Below are positions 32,154 through 40,626 of a stretch of DNA of 64,000 nucleotides, piece by piece (the stretch's first letter is position 1; the number at the start of each line of letters is the position of its first letter). The notes below the pieces were generated by a model that was not told the origin of the DNA, did no database searches, and saw only the letters and a program-made list of their open reading frames with translations. Origin of the DNA: an uncultured Pseudoflavonifractor sp. (GTDB lineage Bacteria > Bacillota > Clostridia > Oscillospirales > Oscillospiraceae). Where the stretch lies: contig CANSYW010000009.1 of assembly GCA_947651395.1 (NCBI GenBank), positions 1 to 64,000 of the forward strand, in the 5' to 3' direction. Made by a program: the position numbers and the translations under genes.

Positions 32154-34269
32154 AAAGGAACGCCTGCTCAAGGCCAAGATCCCCGGCCCCGAAACGGGCA
32201 TTGAAGTGAAGCACACCATCTGCGACATCTGCTGCCCTTCCTTTCACTGCGGCATCGACGCCTACATAAAGGACGGCAGAGTGGTCAAGATCGAGGGCAC
32301 CGCCGACCACCCCGTGAACCACGGTCTGCTCTGTCCCAAAGGTCTGTCCAACCGGCAATATATCTACCGGGATGATCGGATCCGCACCCCCCTGCGCCGG
32401 GCGGGCCGGCGGGGAGAGGGCAAGTTTGAACCCATCTCCTGGGCCGAGGCCTACCGGGAGATCGCCCAGAGGCTCAACGCCGTCAGGAAGGAGAGCGGGC
32501 CGGAGAGCGTACTGTTCTACTCAGGCTACTCCAAGTGGTACCGCCCCTTCCTCCACCGCCTCGCCTACTCCTTCGGCTCCCCCAACTTCCTCACCGAGTC
32601 CAGCAGCTGCATGACCTCCACCTTCCTCAACTGGTGGGTCACCACCGGCAACCCCATGTGTTCGGGCGATGTGCTCAACGCCGGAGTGTTCCTGGGCTGG
32701 GCCTATAACCCTTACTACTCCAGGCACCTGGCCGCTCTCAATGTGGAAAAGCGGAAGGCTGAGGGCATGAAGGTCATTATCGTGGATCCCCGGATCACCC
32801 CCGCCTCTCTGAAGCTGGCAGATATCCACCTGCGGCCCCGGACGGGCACCGACGGCGCCGTGGCCCTGGGTCTGGCACACATTCTCATCCGGGACGGCAA
32901 GACCGACCGGGCCTACATAGAGAAGTACGTCCACGGCTATCCCCAGTTCGCCGAATATGTAAAGGATTTCACTCCGGAGAAGGTGGAACAGCTCACCGGC
33001 GTCCCCGCCCCTCAGCTGGAGCAGGCCGCCGCCATGATCGCCGGCAATCTGCCCCTGGCCATCAACGAGAGCGCCGCCCCTCTGGCCCACCACCGAAACG
33101 GCTTCCAGAACTATCGGGCCATCATGGCCCTGTCCGCCATCCTGGGCTGTTTTGACCGCAAGGGCGGCCAGATCCCCATCCAGTTCAGCTACAACTATCT
33201 CCCCGGCGGCTTCCCCACCCGGGAAAACGACTTCATCATGGCCCACTATGACCGGGTAAAAGCCCCCGCCGTGGGTGCGGAGCGCTTCCCCATCTGGAAC
33301 GACTTTATCCACGAGGCCCAGGCCAACGACCTGTCCCGGCAGATCGAGACCGGAAGTCCCTACCCCATCCGGGCCATGTTGGGCGTGGGGATGAACTACC
33401 GCATCTCTCCCGACGACCGGCGTCTGAAGGAAAACCTGATGAAGCTGGACTTTTTGGTCAACATCGATCTCTTCCTCACCGACACCTGCAAGCTTTGCGA
33501 CATCGTTCTGCCCGCCTGTACCTCCTTTGAGCGCGGCGAACTCAAAAGCTACGGCGGCGGCTATCTCTACTACACCAAGCCCGTCATCGACCGGCTTTAT
33601 GACTCCAGGCCGGACGCCGAGATCCTCTGCGATCTGGCCCGGGCCCTGGAGCTGGAGGACGAGCTCCTCCCCAAGGGCCCCGAGGCCTGTCTGGAATATA
33701 TCCTTCAGGATCTGCCCGTGGGTCTGGAGGAGCTGAAGGCCAGCGACACACCGGTGAAGGTCCCCGGCGTGGAGGCCTATGTCCCCGGCGCCATGCTGGA
33801 CAGGGGACTGGCCACGGAAAGCGGCAAGTTTGAGCTGTGGTCCCTGTCCATCGAAAAGCACCCCGGCTTCGATCCCCTGCCCACCTATCGCCCCCCCTAT
33901 GAGGGCCGCCCGGACGAGGATCTGCCCATGGTGCTCTCCTCCTCTCCCCGGATCCCCAACGCCCTCCATTCCCGGCTCCATCCGGTGCCCTGGAACCGCT
34001 CTCTTCGCCCTGAGCCCACGGCGGATCTGAGCCACACCGACGCCGCCAAACTGGGCATCGTCCAGGGAGACACCATTGAGATCTCCTCCCACAAGGGCGC
34101 CATCCGGGTGAAGGCCAATCTGACGCACAAGGCGGAGCCCGGCGTTATCTGCCTCTACCACGGCTACGCCGAGGCCGACGTCAACTCCCTCACGGACAAC
34201 GAGATCCTGGATCCCTATTCCGGCTTCCCCACCTACCGGGAGACCCGGGTCTGTGTAAAGAAGGTGTAA
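32146..34269 (+). CDS. Molybdopterin (bis-MGD) oxidoreductase catalytic subunit, cytoplasmic
   Basis: A 707-residue member of the DMSO reductase superfamily. Near the N-terminus are cysteines for a [4Fe-4S] cluster (CDICC, HCG and LCPKG, residues 26-63), then the molybdopterin domains and the C-terminal dinucleotide-binding fold (HTDAAKLGIVQGDTIEI). The likely Mo-ligand region is TESSSCM at about residue 160, so Cys or Ser could coordinate molybdenum. There is no twin-arginine signal, so the enzyme is cytoplasmic. ATG 32146 has GGAGG upstream. It is coupled to a flavoprotein and a four-cluster ferredoxin. Substrate unknown: reductive dehydroxylation, sulfur-oxide reduction or formate-type chemistry are all conceivable. 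Confidence 0.85.
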   Translation: MDEKERLLKAKIPGPETGIEVKHTICDICCPSFHCGIDAYIKDGRVVKIEGTADHPVNHGLLCPKGLSNRQYIYRDDRIRTPLRRAGRRGEGKFEPISWAEAYREIAQRLNAVRKESGPESVLFYSGYSKWYRPFLHRLAYSFGSPNFLTESSSCMTSTFLNWWVTTGNPMCSGDVLNAGVFLGWAYNPYYSRHLAALNVEKRKAEGMKVIIVDPRITPASLKLADIHLRPRTGTDGAVALGLAHILIRDGKTDRAYIEKYVHGYPQFAEYVKDFTPEKVEQLTGVPAPQLEQAAAMIAGNLPLAINESAAPLAHHRNGFQNYRAIMALSAILGCFDRKGGQIPIQFSYNYLPGGFPTRENDFIMAHYDRVKAPAVGAERFPIWNDFIHEAQANDLSRQIETGSPYPIRAMLGVGMNYRISPDDRRLKENLMKLDFLVNIDLFLTDTCKLCDIVLPACTSFERGELKSYGGGYLYYTKPVIDRLYDSRPDAEILCDLARALELEDELLPKGPEACLEYILQDLPVGLEELKASDTPVKVPGVEAYVPGAMLDRGLATESGKFELWSLSIEKHPGFDPLPTYRPPYEGRPDEDLPMVLSSSPRIPNALHSRLHPVPWNRSLRPEPTADLSHTDAAKLGIVQGDTIEISSHKGAIRVKANLTHKAEPGVICLYHGYAEADVNSLTDNEILDPYSGFPTYRETRVCVKKV

Positions 34270-34273
34270 CGCC

Positions 34274-34789
34274 ATGGAAAAGATGATCTTTGACTTTGAC
34301 CCCTCCAAATGCACCGCCTGTCAGGCCTGCGTCATGGCCTGCTTCGACCAGAACGACGTGGATACCCTCCACGGTCAGCACCCCTTCCGCAACGCGGCCG
34401 AGCTGGAAGCCACAGCCCCAGGCAAGCCCCGGTTCAGCTTTTTGTCCGTGGCCTGCATGCACTGTGACGACGCCCCCTGTGTCATGGGCTGCCCCTCCGC
34501 CTGTCTCTACAAGGATCCGGAGAGCGGTCTGACCCTCTATGACAACGCCAGCTGCATCGGCTGTCACTCCTGCGCCATGGCCTGCCCCTTCGGCGCCCCC
34601 TCCTTCAACGGGGACGGAAAGATGGTCAAGTGCGACGGCTGTGTGGAGCGGCTGCGCCAGGGACTCATCCCCGCCTGTGTCCGGGTCTGTCCCACCGGCG
34701 CTCTCACCTGCGTCCCCGAAAGTCAGTACCACCAGGCGCAAAGTGACAGATCCCTGCGCGCCCTGTCCAGGCAGCTTTTGCAGGACTGA
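34274..34789 (+). CDS. Four-[4Fe-4S]-cluster ferredoxin (electron-transfer subunit)
   Basis: A 171-residue protein of the DmsB/HybA type with sixteen cysteines in four groups: CTACQACVMAC, CMHCDDAPCVMGCP, CIGCHSCAMACP and CDGC...CVRVCP. It is the usual beta subunit of molybdoenzymes and would wire the 707-residue catalytic subunit to its electron partner. The SD (AAGGTG) overlaps the stop of the molybdoenzyme gene. No membrane-anchor gene (NrfD/DmsC type) is adjacent. Confidence 0.93.
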   Translation: MEKMIFDFDPSKCTACQACVMACFDQNDVDTLHGQHPFRNAAELEATAPGKPRFSFLSVACMHCDDAPCVMGCPSACLYKDPESGLTLYDNASCIGCHSCAMACPFGAPSFNGDGKMVKCDGCVERLRQGLIPACVRVCPTGALTCVPESQYHQAQSDRSLRALSRQLLQD

Positions 34790-34858
34790 GCCCGCGTCCC
34801 ACGCGGATCGGAAAGCGGCACTTCCAACCCATACACAACAAAAAAGGGAGGTTCTATC

Positions 34859-36220
34859 ATGAACGAAAACACACGTCTGGAGTTCCGGTTCGGCTTCTTC
34901 GGCAAGCTGATCCCCCTTCTTGTGGCCATCGCTTTCATTATCTACGCCGCCGTCAACGGCTCCAACGTCAACGGTTACGTGGTAGCGTTCTTCATGGCAG
35001 TCATCCTGGGCATTGTGGTGGCCAAGGACGAAAAGGCCTACGGTCAGGCCATCATCTCCGGCCTGACAAAGCCCATGTTCCCCGTCATTGCCCTGGCGGT
35101 CATCCTGGCCGCCATCTCCGGCAAGCTGATCTCAGGCAGCGGCATGGTGCAGACCATCGCCGCCTACGCCGTCCAGGCGGGCTTCACCGGCAAGCTCTTC
35201 GCCGCCGCCACCTTTCTCATCACCTGCCTGCTGGCCTTTTCCACCGGCACCTCGGTGGGCACCTACATGGTGGTCATCCCCATCCTGTTCCCCGTAGGCG
35301 TGATGACCGGCGTGGCCCCCATCTATATGATCGGCGCCATCGTCTCCGGCGCTGCCTTCGGTGACAACCTGGCCCCCATCTCCGACACCACCATCGCCTC
35401 CGCCACCACCCAAGAGGCGGAGCTGGGCAAGGTGGTGCGCACCCGTCTGAAATACTCTCTCCCCGCGGCCATTGCCGCCCTGGTGTGCTTCCTGCTGTTT
35501 ACCAAAACCGAGACCGGCACCGCCGCCCTGGAGGCCGCCCAGGTCTCTCCCAAGCCCCTGAGCCTTGTGATGCTGGCGGTGCCCGTGGTCATCATCGCCC
35601 TGTGTCTGATGCGCAAGCACCTCATCACCGCCCTGGCCTGGGGTGTTATCGCTGGCGTCATCGCCGGCCTGCTCAGCGGCATCTACACCTTCTCCTCCCT
35701 GCTCAGCTTCCCCGGCGGCTTTGCCGTGGCCGGTCTGCTCACCGAGTCCATCACCGGCTGTATGGGCACTGTAGCCATGCTCATCGCCGTATTCGCCCTG
35801 CTGGGCATCATGGAGCGCAGCGGCTTGTTCGAGGATATCGGCAAGGCCCTGACCGGCTTTGCCAAGGGAAGCGCCAGCACCGAGATCACCATCATCGGCT
35901 GCGTGGGTATTCTGAGCATGATCACCGGCGTCATCTCCGTGGCCATCGTGGCCATGGGCGACCTGGTCAAGGAGCTGGGCGAAAAGGCCGGGCTGGATCC
36001 CTACCGCCGGGCCAACCTGATGGACTGTACGGGCTGTGTGTTCTGCTTCCTGGCTCCCTGGACCGTCCACTGCGTCATCCCCGCCATGAAAGCCGCCGAG
36101 TTCGGCGAGGCCTTCGCGGTGGCGCCCGCGGCCATCCCCTTCGTCAACTTCTACTCCCTGTCCATGGCCGTCATCCTCATCATCGCGGTGGTCACCGGCT
36201 ACGGCAGAAAAAGCAAGTGA
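34859..36220 (+). CDS. NhaC-family Na+/H+ antiporter-like transporter
   Basis: A 453-residue polytopic protein of the NhaC/ion-transporter superfamily with about eleven hydrophobic segments. The motif GAAFGDNLAPISDTTIASA (about residues 163-181) is the family hallmark. Some relatives exchange organic acids rather than Na+/H+, so in this operon it may carry the molybdoenzyme's substrate or product. AGGGAGG precedes the ATG; a strong palindromic terminator follows. Confidence 0.85.
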   Translation: MNENTRLEFRFGFFGKLIPLLVAIAFIIYAAVNGSNVNGYVVAFFMAVILGIVVAKDEKAYGQAIISGLTKPMFPVIALAVILAAISGKLISGSGMVQTIAAYAVQAGFTGKLFAAATFLITCLLAFSTGTSVGTYMVVIPILFPVGVMTGVAPIYMIGAIVSGAAFGDNLAPISDTTIASATTQEAELGKVVRTRLKYSLPAAIAALVCFLLFTKTETGTAALEAAQVSPKPLSLVMLAVPVVIIALCLMRKHLITALAWGVIAGVIAGLLSGIYTFSSLLSFPGGFAVAGLLTESITGCMGTVAMLIAVFALLGIMERSGLFEDIGKALTGFAKGSASTEITIIGCVGILSMITGVISVAIVAMGDLVKELGEKAGLDPYRRANLMDCTGCVFCFLAPWTVHCVIPAMKAAEFGEAFAVAPAAIPFVNFYSLSMAVILIIAVVTGYGRKSK

Positions 36221-36331
36221 GCTCTGCCCTGACGTCCGTTCTGACATTTTGATCTCTGAGCACCAGAATTGCCGCCTGTCTGTATCCCTTCAAATACATT
36301 GCGTAACACACTCTCTCATTTCTCTCCATAA

Positions 36332-36367
36332 GCGGCGGCCCCTCCCGGATCCGGGAGGGGCCGCCGC
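36332..36367 (+). terminator. Terminator of the molybdoenzyme operon
   Basis: A perfect 36-base palindrome (18-base arms, centre GGATCC) 112 bases after the antiporter stop. No strong T-tract follows. Confidence 0.75.
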
Positions 36368-36400
36368 GTTAAATTCGACCCCTTTCTCCGAAAAAAGCCC

Positions 36401-36429
36401 TTGCCTTTTGCGGAAGGATATGCTAAAAT
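36401..36429 (+). promoter_or_regulatory. Promoter of tRNA-Gly
   Basis: TTGCCT (36401-36406), 17-base spacer, TAAAAT (36424-36429), 33 bases before the tRNA. Confidence 0.65.
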
Positions 36430-36461
36430 GTATAAGCTGTCCTCCTTAAAAGGGCCGCTAC

Positions 36462-36535
36462 GCAGGTGTAGTTCAATGGTAGAATGTCAGCTTCCCAAGC
36501 TGAACACGGGGGTTCGATTCCCCTCACCTGCTCCA
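36462..36535 (+). tRNA. tRNA-Gly (anticodon CCC), CCA encoded
   Basis: Acceptor arms GCAGGTG/CACCTGC (36462-36468 and 36525-36531), discriminator T and encoded CCA at 36533-36535. Anticodon stem TCAGC/GCTGA with loop TTCCCAA gives anticodon CCC, reading GGG. The T-arm GGGGGTTCGATTCCCC is intact. Confidence 0.96.
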
Positions 36536-36540
36536 AAAGT

Positions 36541-36572
36541 CGACAGGCAACTGCCTGTCGGCTTTCTTTTTT
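36541..36572 (+). terminator. Terminator of tRNA-Gly
   Basis: CGACAGGC-AACT-GCCTGTCG followed by GCTTTCTTTTTT, five bases after the CCA end. Confidence 0.88.
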
Positions 36573-36573
36573 C

Positions 36574-36602
36574 TTTACATTTCCCTCGAAATTGGATATA
36601 AT
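36574..36602 (+). promoter_or_regulatory. Sigma-A promoter for the CofE-like gene
   Basis: TTTACA (36574-36579), 17-base spacer, TATAAT (36597-36602), about 50 bases before the start at 36654. Confidence 0.7.
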
Positions 36603-36653
36603 AGCGCGTGTATTTTTTATACACCCTAAATTCTCAAGTCAGGAGTGTTTGTT

Positions 36654-37847
36654 ATGAGCCGTATGGTCGGTACTGTTTCCCGTGGTGTGCGAGCCCCCAT
36701 TATCCGTGAGGGGGACGACCTGGCTGCCATCGTCACCCAGTCCGTTCTGGACGCCGCAAAGGACGAAGGCTTCTCCTTCCATGACCGGGACGTCGTCGCC
36801 ATGACCGAGGCCATCGTGGCCCGGGCTCAGGGCAACTATGCCACTGTGGATCACATTGCCGCTGACGTCCGCGCCAAGCTGGGCGGCGGTACGGTGGGCG
36901 TGGTGTTCCCCATCCTCTCCCGCAACCGCTTTGCCATCTGTCTGCGCGGCATCGCCAAGGGCTGTGAGAAGGTGGTGCTGGTGCTCTCCTACCCCTCCGA
37001 TGAGGTGGGCAACCATCTTATCTCCGTGGACGTCATGGACGAAAAAGGGGTGGATCCCTATAAGGATGTGCTCACTCTGGACAAGTACCGGGCACTCTTC
37101 GGCTATGAAAAACACCCCTTTACCGGCGTGGATTACGTAGAATACTATGAAAGCCTCATCCGGGACAGCGGGGCCCAGGTGGAGGTCATCTTCGCCAACG
37201 ATCCCCGGGCGGTGCTGAGCTACACCAAGAACGTGATCACCTGTGACATCCACACCCGCAAGCGCTCCAAGCGGCTTTTGAAGGCCGCCGGCGGCGAGCG
37301 GGTCTTCGGCCTGGACGACATTCTCACCGCCCCTGTGGACGGCAGCGGTTACAACAAGAACTACGGCCTGCTGGGCTCCAACAAGGCCACCGAGGACAAG
37401 GTCAAGCTCTTCCCCCGGGACGCGCAGGGCCTGGTGGAGGATATCCAGAAGCGGATGCTGGACGCCACCGGCAAGCACATGGAGGTCATGGTATACGGAG
37501 ACGGCGCCTTCAAGGATCCCGTGGGCAAGATCTGGGAGCTGGCCGATCCTGTGGTCTCCCCCTTCCACACCGCCGGGCTGGAGGGCACTCCCAACGAGCT
37601 CAAGCTGAAATATCTCGCGGACAATGATTTCGGCGATCTCTCCGGGGCCGAGCTCAAGGCCGCCATCGACGCCGCCATCAAGAAAAAGGACGCCGACCTG
37701 AAGGGCAATATGGCCTCCGAGGGCACCACCCCCCGTCGGCTCACCGATCTCATCGGCTCCCTGTGTGACCTGACCTCGGGCAGCGGCGACAAGGGAACGC
37801 CCATCGTACTCATCCAGGGCTATTTCGACAACTACACCACCGAATAA
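36654..37847 (+). CDS. CofE-like (coenzyme F420-0:L-glutamate ligase family) protein
   Basis: A 397-residue protein whose first half matches the F420-0:gamma-glutamyl ligase family: VRAPIIREGDDLAAIV (about residues 13-28, compare IPxIxxGDDL) and DRDVVAMTEAIVARAQG (about 44-60). CofE adds glutamate to coenzyme F420, but no other F420 gene is in the window and F420 is not generally made by Clostridia, so the acceptor is probably different. ATG 36654 has GGAG eight bases upstream. It is about 150 residues longer than archaeal CofE. Confidence 0.75.
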   Translation: MSRMVGTVSRGVRAPIIREGDDLAAIVTQSVLDAAKDEGFSFHDRDVVAMTEAIVARAQGNYATVDHIAADVRAKLGGGTVGVVFPILSRNRFAICLRGIAKGCEKVVLVLSYPSDEVGNHLISVDVMDEKGVDPYKDVLTLDKYRALFGYEKHPFTGVDYVEYYESLIRDSGAQVEVIFANDPRAVLSYTKNVITCDIHTRKRSKRLLKAAGGERVFGLDDILTAPVDGSGYNKNYGLLGSNKATEDKVKLFPRDAQGLVEDIQKRMLDATGKHMEVMVYGDGAFKDPVGKIWELADPVVSPFHTAGLEGTPNELKLKYLADNDFGDLSGAELKAAIDAAIKKKDADLKGNMASEGTTPRRLTDLIGSLCDLTSGSGDKGTPIVLIQGYFDNYTTE

Positions 37848-37855
37848 ACAACTTT

Positions 37856-37883
37856 GAGGGGCCGGCCTTTTGGCCGGCCCCTC
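37856..37883 (+). terminator. Hairpin after the CofE-like gene
   Basis: GAGGGGCCGGCC-TTTT-GGCCGGCCCCTC, nine bases past the stop. It lacks a T-tract and lies just ahead of the methyltransferase SD, so partial read-through is likely. Confidence 0.6.
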
Positions 37884-37905
37884 CGCTTTGAAACGAGGTC
37901 ATCCC

Positions 37906-39138
37906 ATGAAGCAGCAGCGTCCCTATCCCATCGTCACCATCACCAAAAAGGGCCAGCGTGCCCTTGAGGGAGGCCACCCCTGGGTCTATGCCGGGGAGAT
38001 CCTCTCCTGCCCTCCCCAGGCGGTAAACGGCGCCATTGTGGACGTTATGAGCGAAAAAGGGACCTGGCTGGGCGCGGGCCTTCTGAGCCTCTCCTCCCTC
38101 ATCCGGGTCCGGCTGCTCAGTCGAAATGCCAACGACGTCTTTGATGACGGCTTCTGGCTGCGTCGGTTCCAATACGCCTGGGCCTACCGCAAAAGCGTGC
38201 TCTCTCCCCGGGATCTCTCCGCCTGCCGGGTGGTCTTTGGGGAGGCGGACGGCCTACCCGGCCTTACCGTGGATCGCTTCGGGCCCGTTCTTGTGACCCA
38301 GACCCTCTCCTATGGGATGGAGCAGCGCAAGGCCCGGCTCTTCCCCCTGCTGATCCGGGCCCTCCGGGAGGACGGGCAGGAGATCCGGGCCCTCTACCAG
38401 CGTGACGACGAGCCCCTGCGGGACAAGGAAGGACTTCCCCAGAGCAAGGGCTTCTTCCCCATCCCCGATGAGGATCGCCCCCACCAGCCCGTCACCCGGA
38501 TCGAGGAAAATGGGGTGCGGTACACGGTGGACTACGAAAACGGACAAAAGACCGGCTTTTTCCTGGATCAAAAGTATAACCGCAAGGCCGTGGCCCGTCT
38601 GGCCCAAGGTAAGCGGGTTCTGGACTGCTTCACCCACACCGGCTCCTTCGCCCTCAACGCCGCCCTGGGCGGGGCGGAGAGGGTCACCGCCGTGGACGTA
38701 TCCCAGGCCGCTGTGGATATGGCCCGGCAAAACGCGGCGCTCAACGGGCTGGAGGAGCGCATGGACTTTCTGCGCGCCGACGTTTTCGATCTGCTCCCCC
38801 GCCTGCTGGAGGAGAAGCGCCGGGACTGGGACTTCATCATTCTGGATCCGCCCGCCTTTACCAAGTCCCGCCGCACCGCCGATCAGGCCGCCCGCGGGTA
38901 TAAAGAGATCAACTACCGGGCCATGCGCCTGCTGCCCCGGGGCGGTTATCTGGCCACCTGCTCCTGCTCCCACTTCATGGAGGCCCACCGCTTTGAGGGG
39001 GTCATCTCCGCCGCGGCCCGGGACGCCGGCGTCCAGCTCAAGCAGATCGAAGCCCGTCAGCAGGCCCCCGACCACCCCATTCTCCGCGGGGTCCCCGAGA
39101 CCGACTACCTGAAATTCTATCTGTTCCAGGTGGTGTGA
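37906..39138 (+). CDS. Class I SAM-dependent rRNA methyltransferase, RlmI-like
   Basis: A 410-residue enzyme with an N-terminal PUA domain (about residues 8-75, GGHPWVYAGEI), a central RlmI/YccW linker (GLPGLTVDRFG) and a Rossmann methyltransferase domain: VLDCFTHTGSFAL (about 240), the acidic VTAVDVS, catalytic DPPAFTK (about 318) and CSCSHFM, whose Cys is conserved in cytosine-C5 enzymes. It probably methylates 23S rRNA cytosine. ATG 37906 with GAGG upstream. Confidence 0.9.
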   Translation: MKQQRPYPIVTITKKGQRALEGGHPWVYAGEILSCPPQAVNGAIVDVMSEKGTWLGAGLLSLSSLIRVRLLSRNANDVFDDGFWLRRFQYAWAYRKSVLSPRDLSACRVVFGEADGLPGLTVDRFGPVLVTQTLSYGMEQRKARLFPLLIRALREDGQEIRALYQRDDEPLRDKEGLPQSKGFFPIPDEDRPHQPVTRIEENGVRYTVDYENGQKTGFFLDQKYNRKAVARLAQGKRVLDCFTHTGSFALNAALGGAERVTAVDVSQAAVDMARQNAALNGLEERMDFLRADVFDLLPRLLEEKRRDWDFIILDPPAFTKSRRTADQAARGYKEINYRAMRLLPRGGYLATCSCSHFMEAHRFEGVISAAARDAGVQLKQIEARQQAPDHPILRGVPETDYLKFYLFQVV

Positions 39139-39194
39139 CCAGACACGCCCTTCCAGCCGGACCGCGCCTCATCAAAAAAGCCGAGGAGGACGCC

Positions 39195-39743
39195 ATGTAT
39201 TTCTCCGCCCTCTACCCCTCCCCTCTGGGGGAACTCACCCTGGCCTGCGACGAGAGTGGACAAGCCCTTGTGGGGCTTTGGATCCAGGGTCAGAAATATT
39301 TTTTGGGCTCCCTGCCCCAGCCGCCGGAGCCCAGGGGCGACCTGCCCGTGCTCCGTCAAACTGTTCGGTGGCTGGATCGCTACTTTGCCGGGGAAAGGCC
39401 CGGGATCACGGAGCTGAAGCTGGCCCCCGTCGGCAGCCCCTTCCGGCAGGCTATCTGGGATCTGCTGTGCCGTATCCCTTACGGCCAGGTGACCACCTAC
39501 GGCGCGCTGGGAAAGGCCCTGGCCGCGCAAAAAGGCCTGACCGGTATGTCCGGTCAGGCCGTGGGCGGCGCCGTAGGGCATAACCCCATCTCCGTCATCA
39601 TTCCCTGCCACCGGGTGGTGGGCGCCCAGGGCAGTCTGACGGGCTATGCCGGGGGGATCGACAAAAAGGTATGGCTCCTGAAGCACGAAAAGGCGGATCT
39701 GTCCGGCCTGTACGTCCCCTCCGGAGCCTCCACCGCCCTTTAG
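39195..39743 (+). CDS. ogt: Methylated-DNA--protein-cysteine S-methyltransferase
   Basis: A 182-residue suicide repair protein that removes alkyl groups from O6-alkylguanine. The active-site motif IIPCHRVVG (Cys about 138) is preceded by FRQAIWDLLCRIPYGQVTTYG; the Ada-type regulatory domain is absent. GAGGAGG precedes the ATG. Confidence 0.95.
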   Translation: MYFSALYPSPLGELTLACDESGQALVGLWIQGQKYFLGSLPQPPEPRGDLPVLRQTVRWLDRYFAGERPGITELKLAPVGSPFRQAIWDLLCRIPYGQVTTYGALGKALAAQKGLTGMSGQAVGGAVGHNPISVIIPCHRVVGAQGSLTGYAGGIDKKVWLLKHEKADLSGLYVPSGASTAL

Positions 39744-39748
39744 GGGGC

Positions 39749-39922
39749 TCACATCATGGTGTTTCTGGCTCTGTCCACCGCGTCCATCAGCTCCTGATAC
39801 GTGGACGGATAGCGGTCCAGCGCCCGGATCCGGTTCTGAAGCTCCCCCGACAGACTGCGGAAATAGCATTCCGCCCGGGGATCCTTGGGTAAAAACGGAT
39901 AGGGCCCGTCGCTTCGTTTCAT
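39749..39922 (-). CDS. Small hypothetical protein (57 residues)
   Basis: A 57-residue frame convergent with ogt, its stop six bases from the ogt stop. It reads as a plausible small globular or helical protein: a Pro-rich start (DGPYPFLPKDPRAECYFRSL) then a helix LQNRIRALDRYPSTYQELMD. GAGG is six bases before ATG 39922; an ATG six bases earlier is also possible. I do not recognise a family, but the compositional pattern and spacing look real. Confidence 0.55.
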   Translation of the reverse strand: MKRSDGPYPFLPKDPRAECYFRSLSGELQNRIRALDRYPSTYQELMDAVDRARNTMM

Positions 39923-39979
39923 GCTCATCCTCTCCCTTCAGGAAAAGGATTTCCCCCACGAAGTTCGGCTATGCACCAC

Positions 39980-40019
39980 ACAAGGCCGTCCCTCCATTTG
40001 GAAGGCCGGCCTTGTTTTT
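39980..40019 (+). terminator. Hairpin with T-tract
   Basis: ACAAGGCC/GGCCTTGT outer stem (39980-39987 with 40008-40015) with inner CC/GG pairing, followed by TTTTTC on the plus strand. It would stop plus-strand transcripts from ogt that run antisense across the 57-residue ORF, and separates that ORF from the UPF0303 gene. Confidence 0.5.
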
Positions 40020-40074
40020 CTTGTTTGTCAATATGTATCGGCCCGGGCTTTCTTTTAAAGCGATCGTCCTGTTG

Positions 40075-40560
40075 TTACTCCTCCACCGGAATGAGGATGG
40101 GCTCCTTGCCCAGCATTCCGGCGATGGTCTGGGTCAGGCGGCGGTGATCCTGAAGGTGGGGCAGGCCGGAGATGGCGGCGATCCCCCGGAACTCCCCCTT
40201 TACCACAATGGGAAAGGCGCCGCCCTTAAAAGCATAGTGCGCCTCGTCAGACTGCCAGATCTCCTTTTCGCCGAAGAGCTCCCGCTCCACTCCCGCCATG
40301 AGAGAGCAGTGATGGGTGCGGCGGACAGTGGCGCACTTGCGATCCATCCAGCCGTTGTTGTCCTCTCCCGTGCCGGGGAGGAAGGACTGGTAGACCATCA
40401 GGTCGTCCAACACGATGCGGATGGCGATGGGCTTGGGCTCTCCGGCGGCGTCCCGACGCAGCCGCTCTCCCAGCTCGTGGGCGTCCTCCAGGTCAAATTT
40501 GTCAAATACGAACTCTTCTTCCGCCCGCTTCAGGGCCTCCAGGGTCTGTTGTGTATACAT
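40075..40560 (-). CDS. UPF0303/HbpS-GlcG-like (DUF336) protein
   Basis: A 161-residue protein matching the UPF0303 family: FDKFDLEDAHELGERL, GEDNNGWMDRK and the C-terminal GEFRGIAAISGLPHLQDHR. Relatives of the HbpS/GlcG fold bind heme or small molecules, but the function of UPF0303 is not settled. ATG 40560 with GGAGG eight bases upstream. Followed by nothing co-directional; the upstream neighbour is cardiolipin synthase. Confidence 0.82.
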   Translation of the reverse strand: MYTQQTLEALKRAEEEFVFDKFDLEDAHELGERLRRDAAGEPKPIAIRIVLDDLMVYQSFLPGTGEDNNGWMDRKCATVRRTHHCSLMAGVERELFGEKEIWQSDEAHYAFKGGAFPIVVKGEFRGIAAISGLPHLQDHRRLTQTIAGMLGKEPILIPVEE

Positions 40561-40626
40561 ACGGATCCCCTCCATAAATTGGTGGTTTTATCTTACCACA
40601 AACCCCACCGTTCCGCAAGACGGGTC

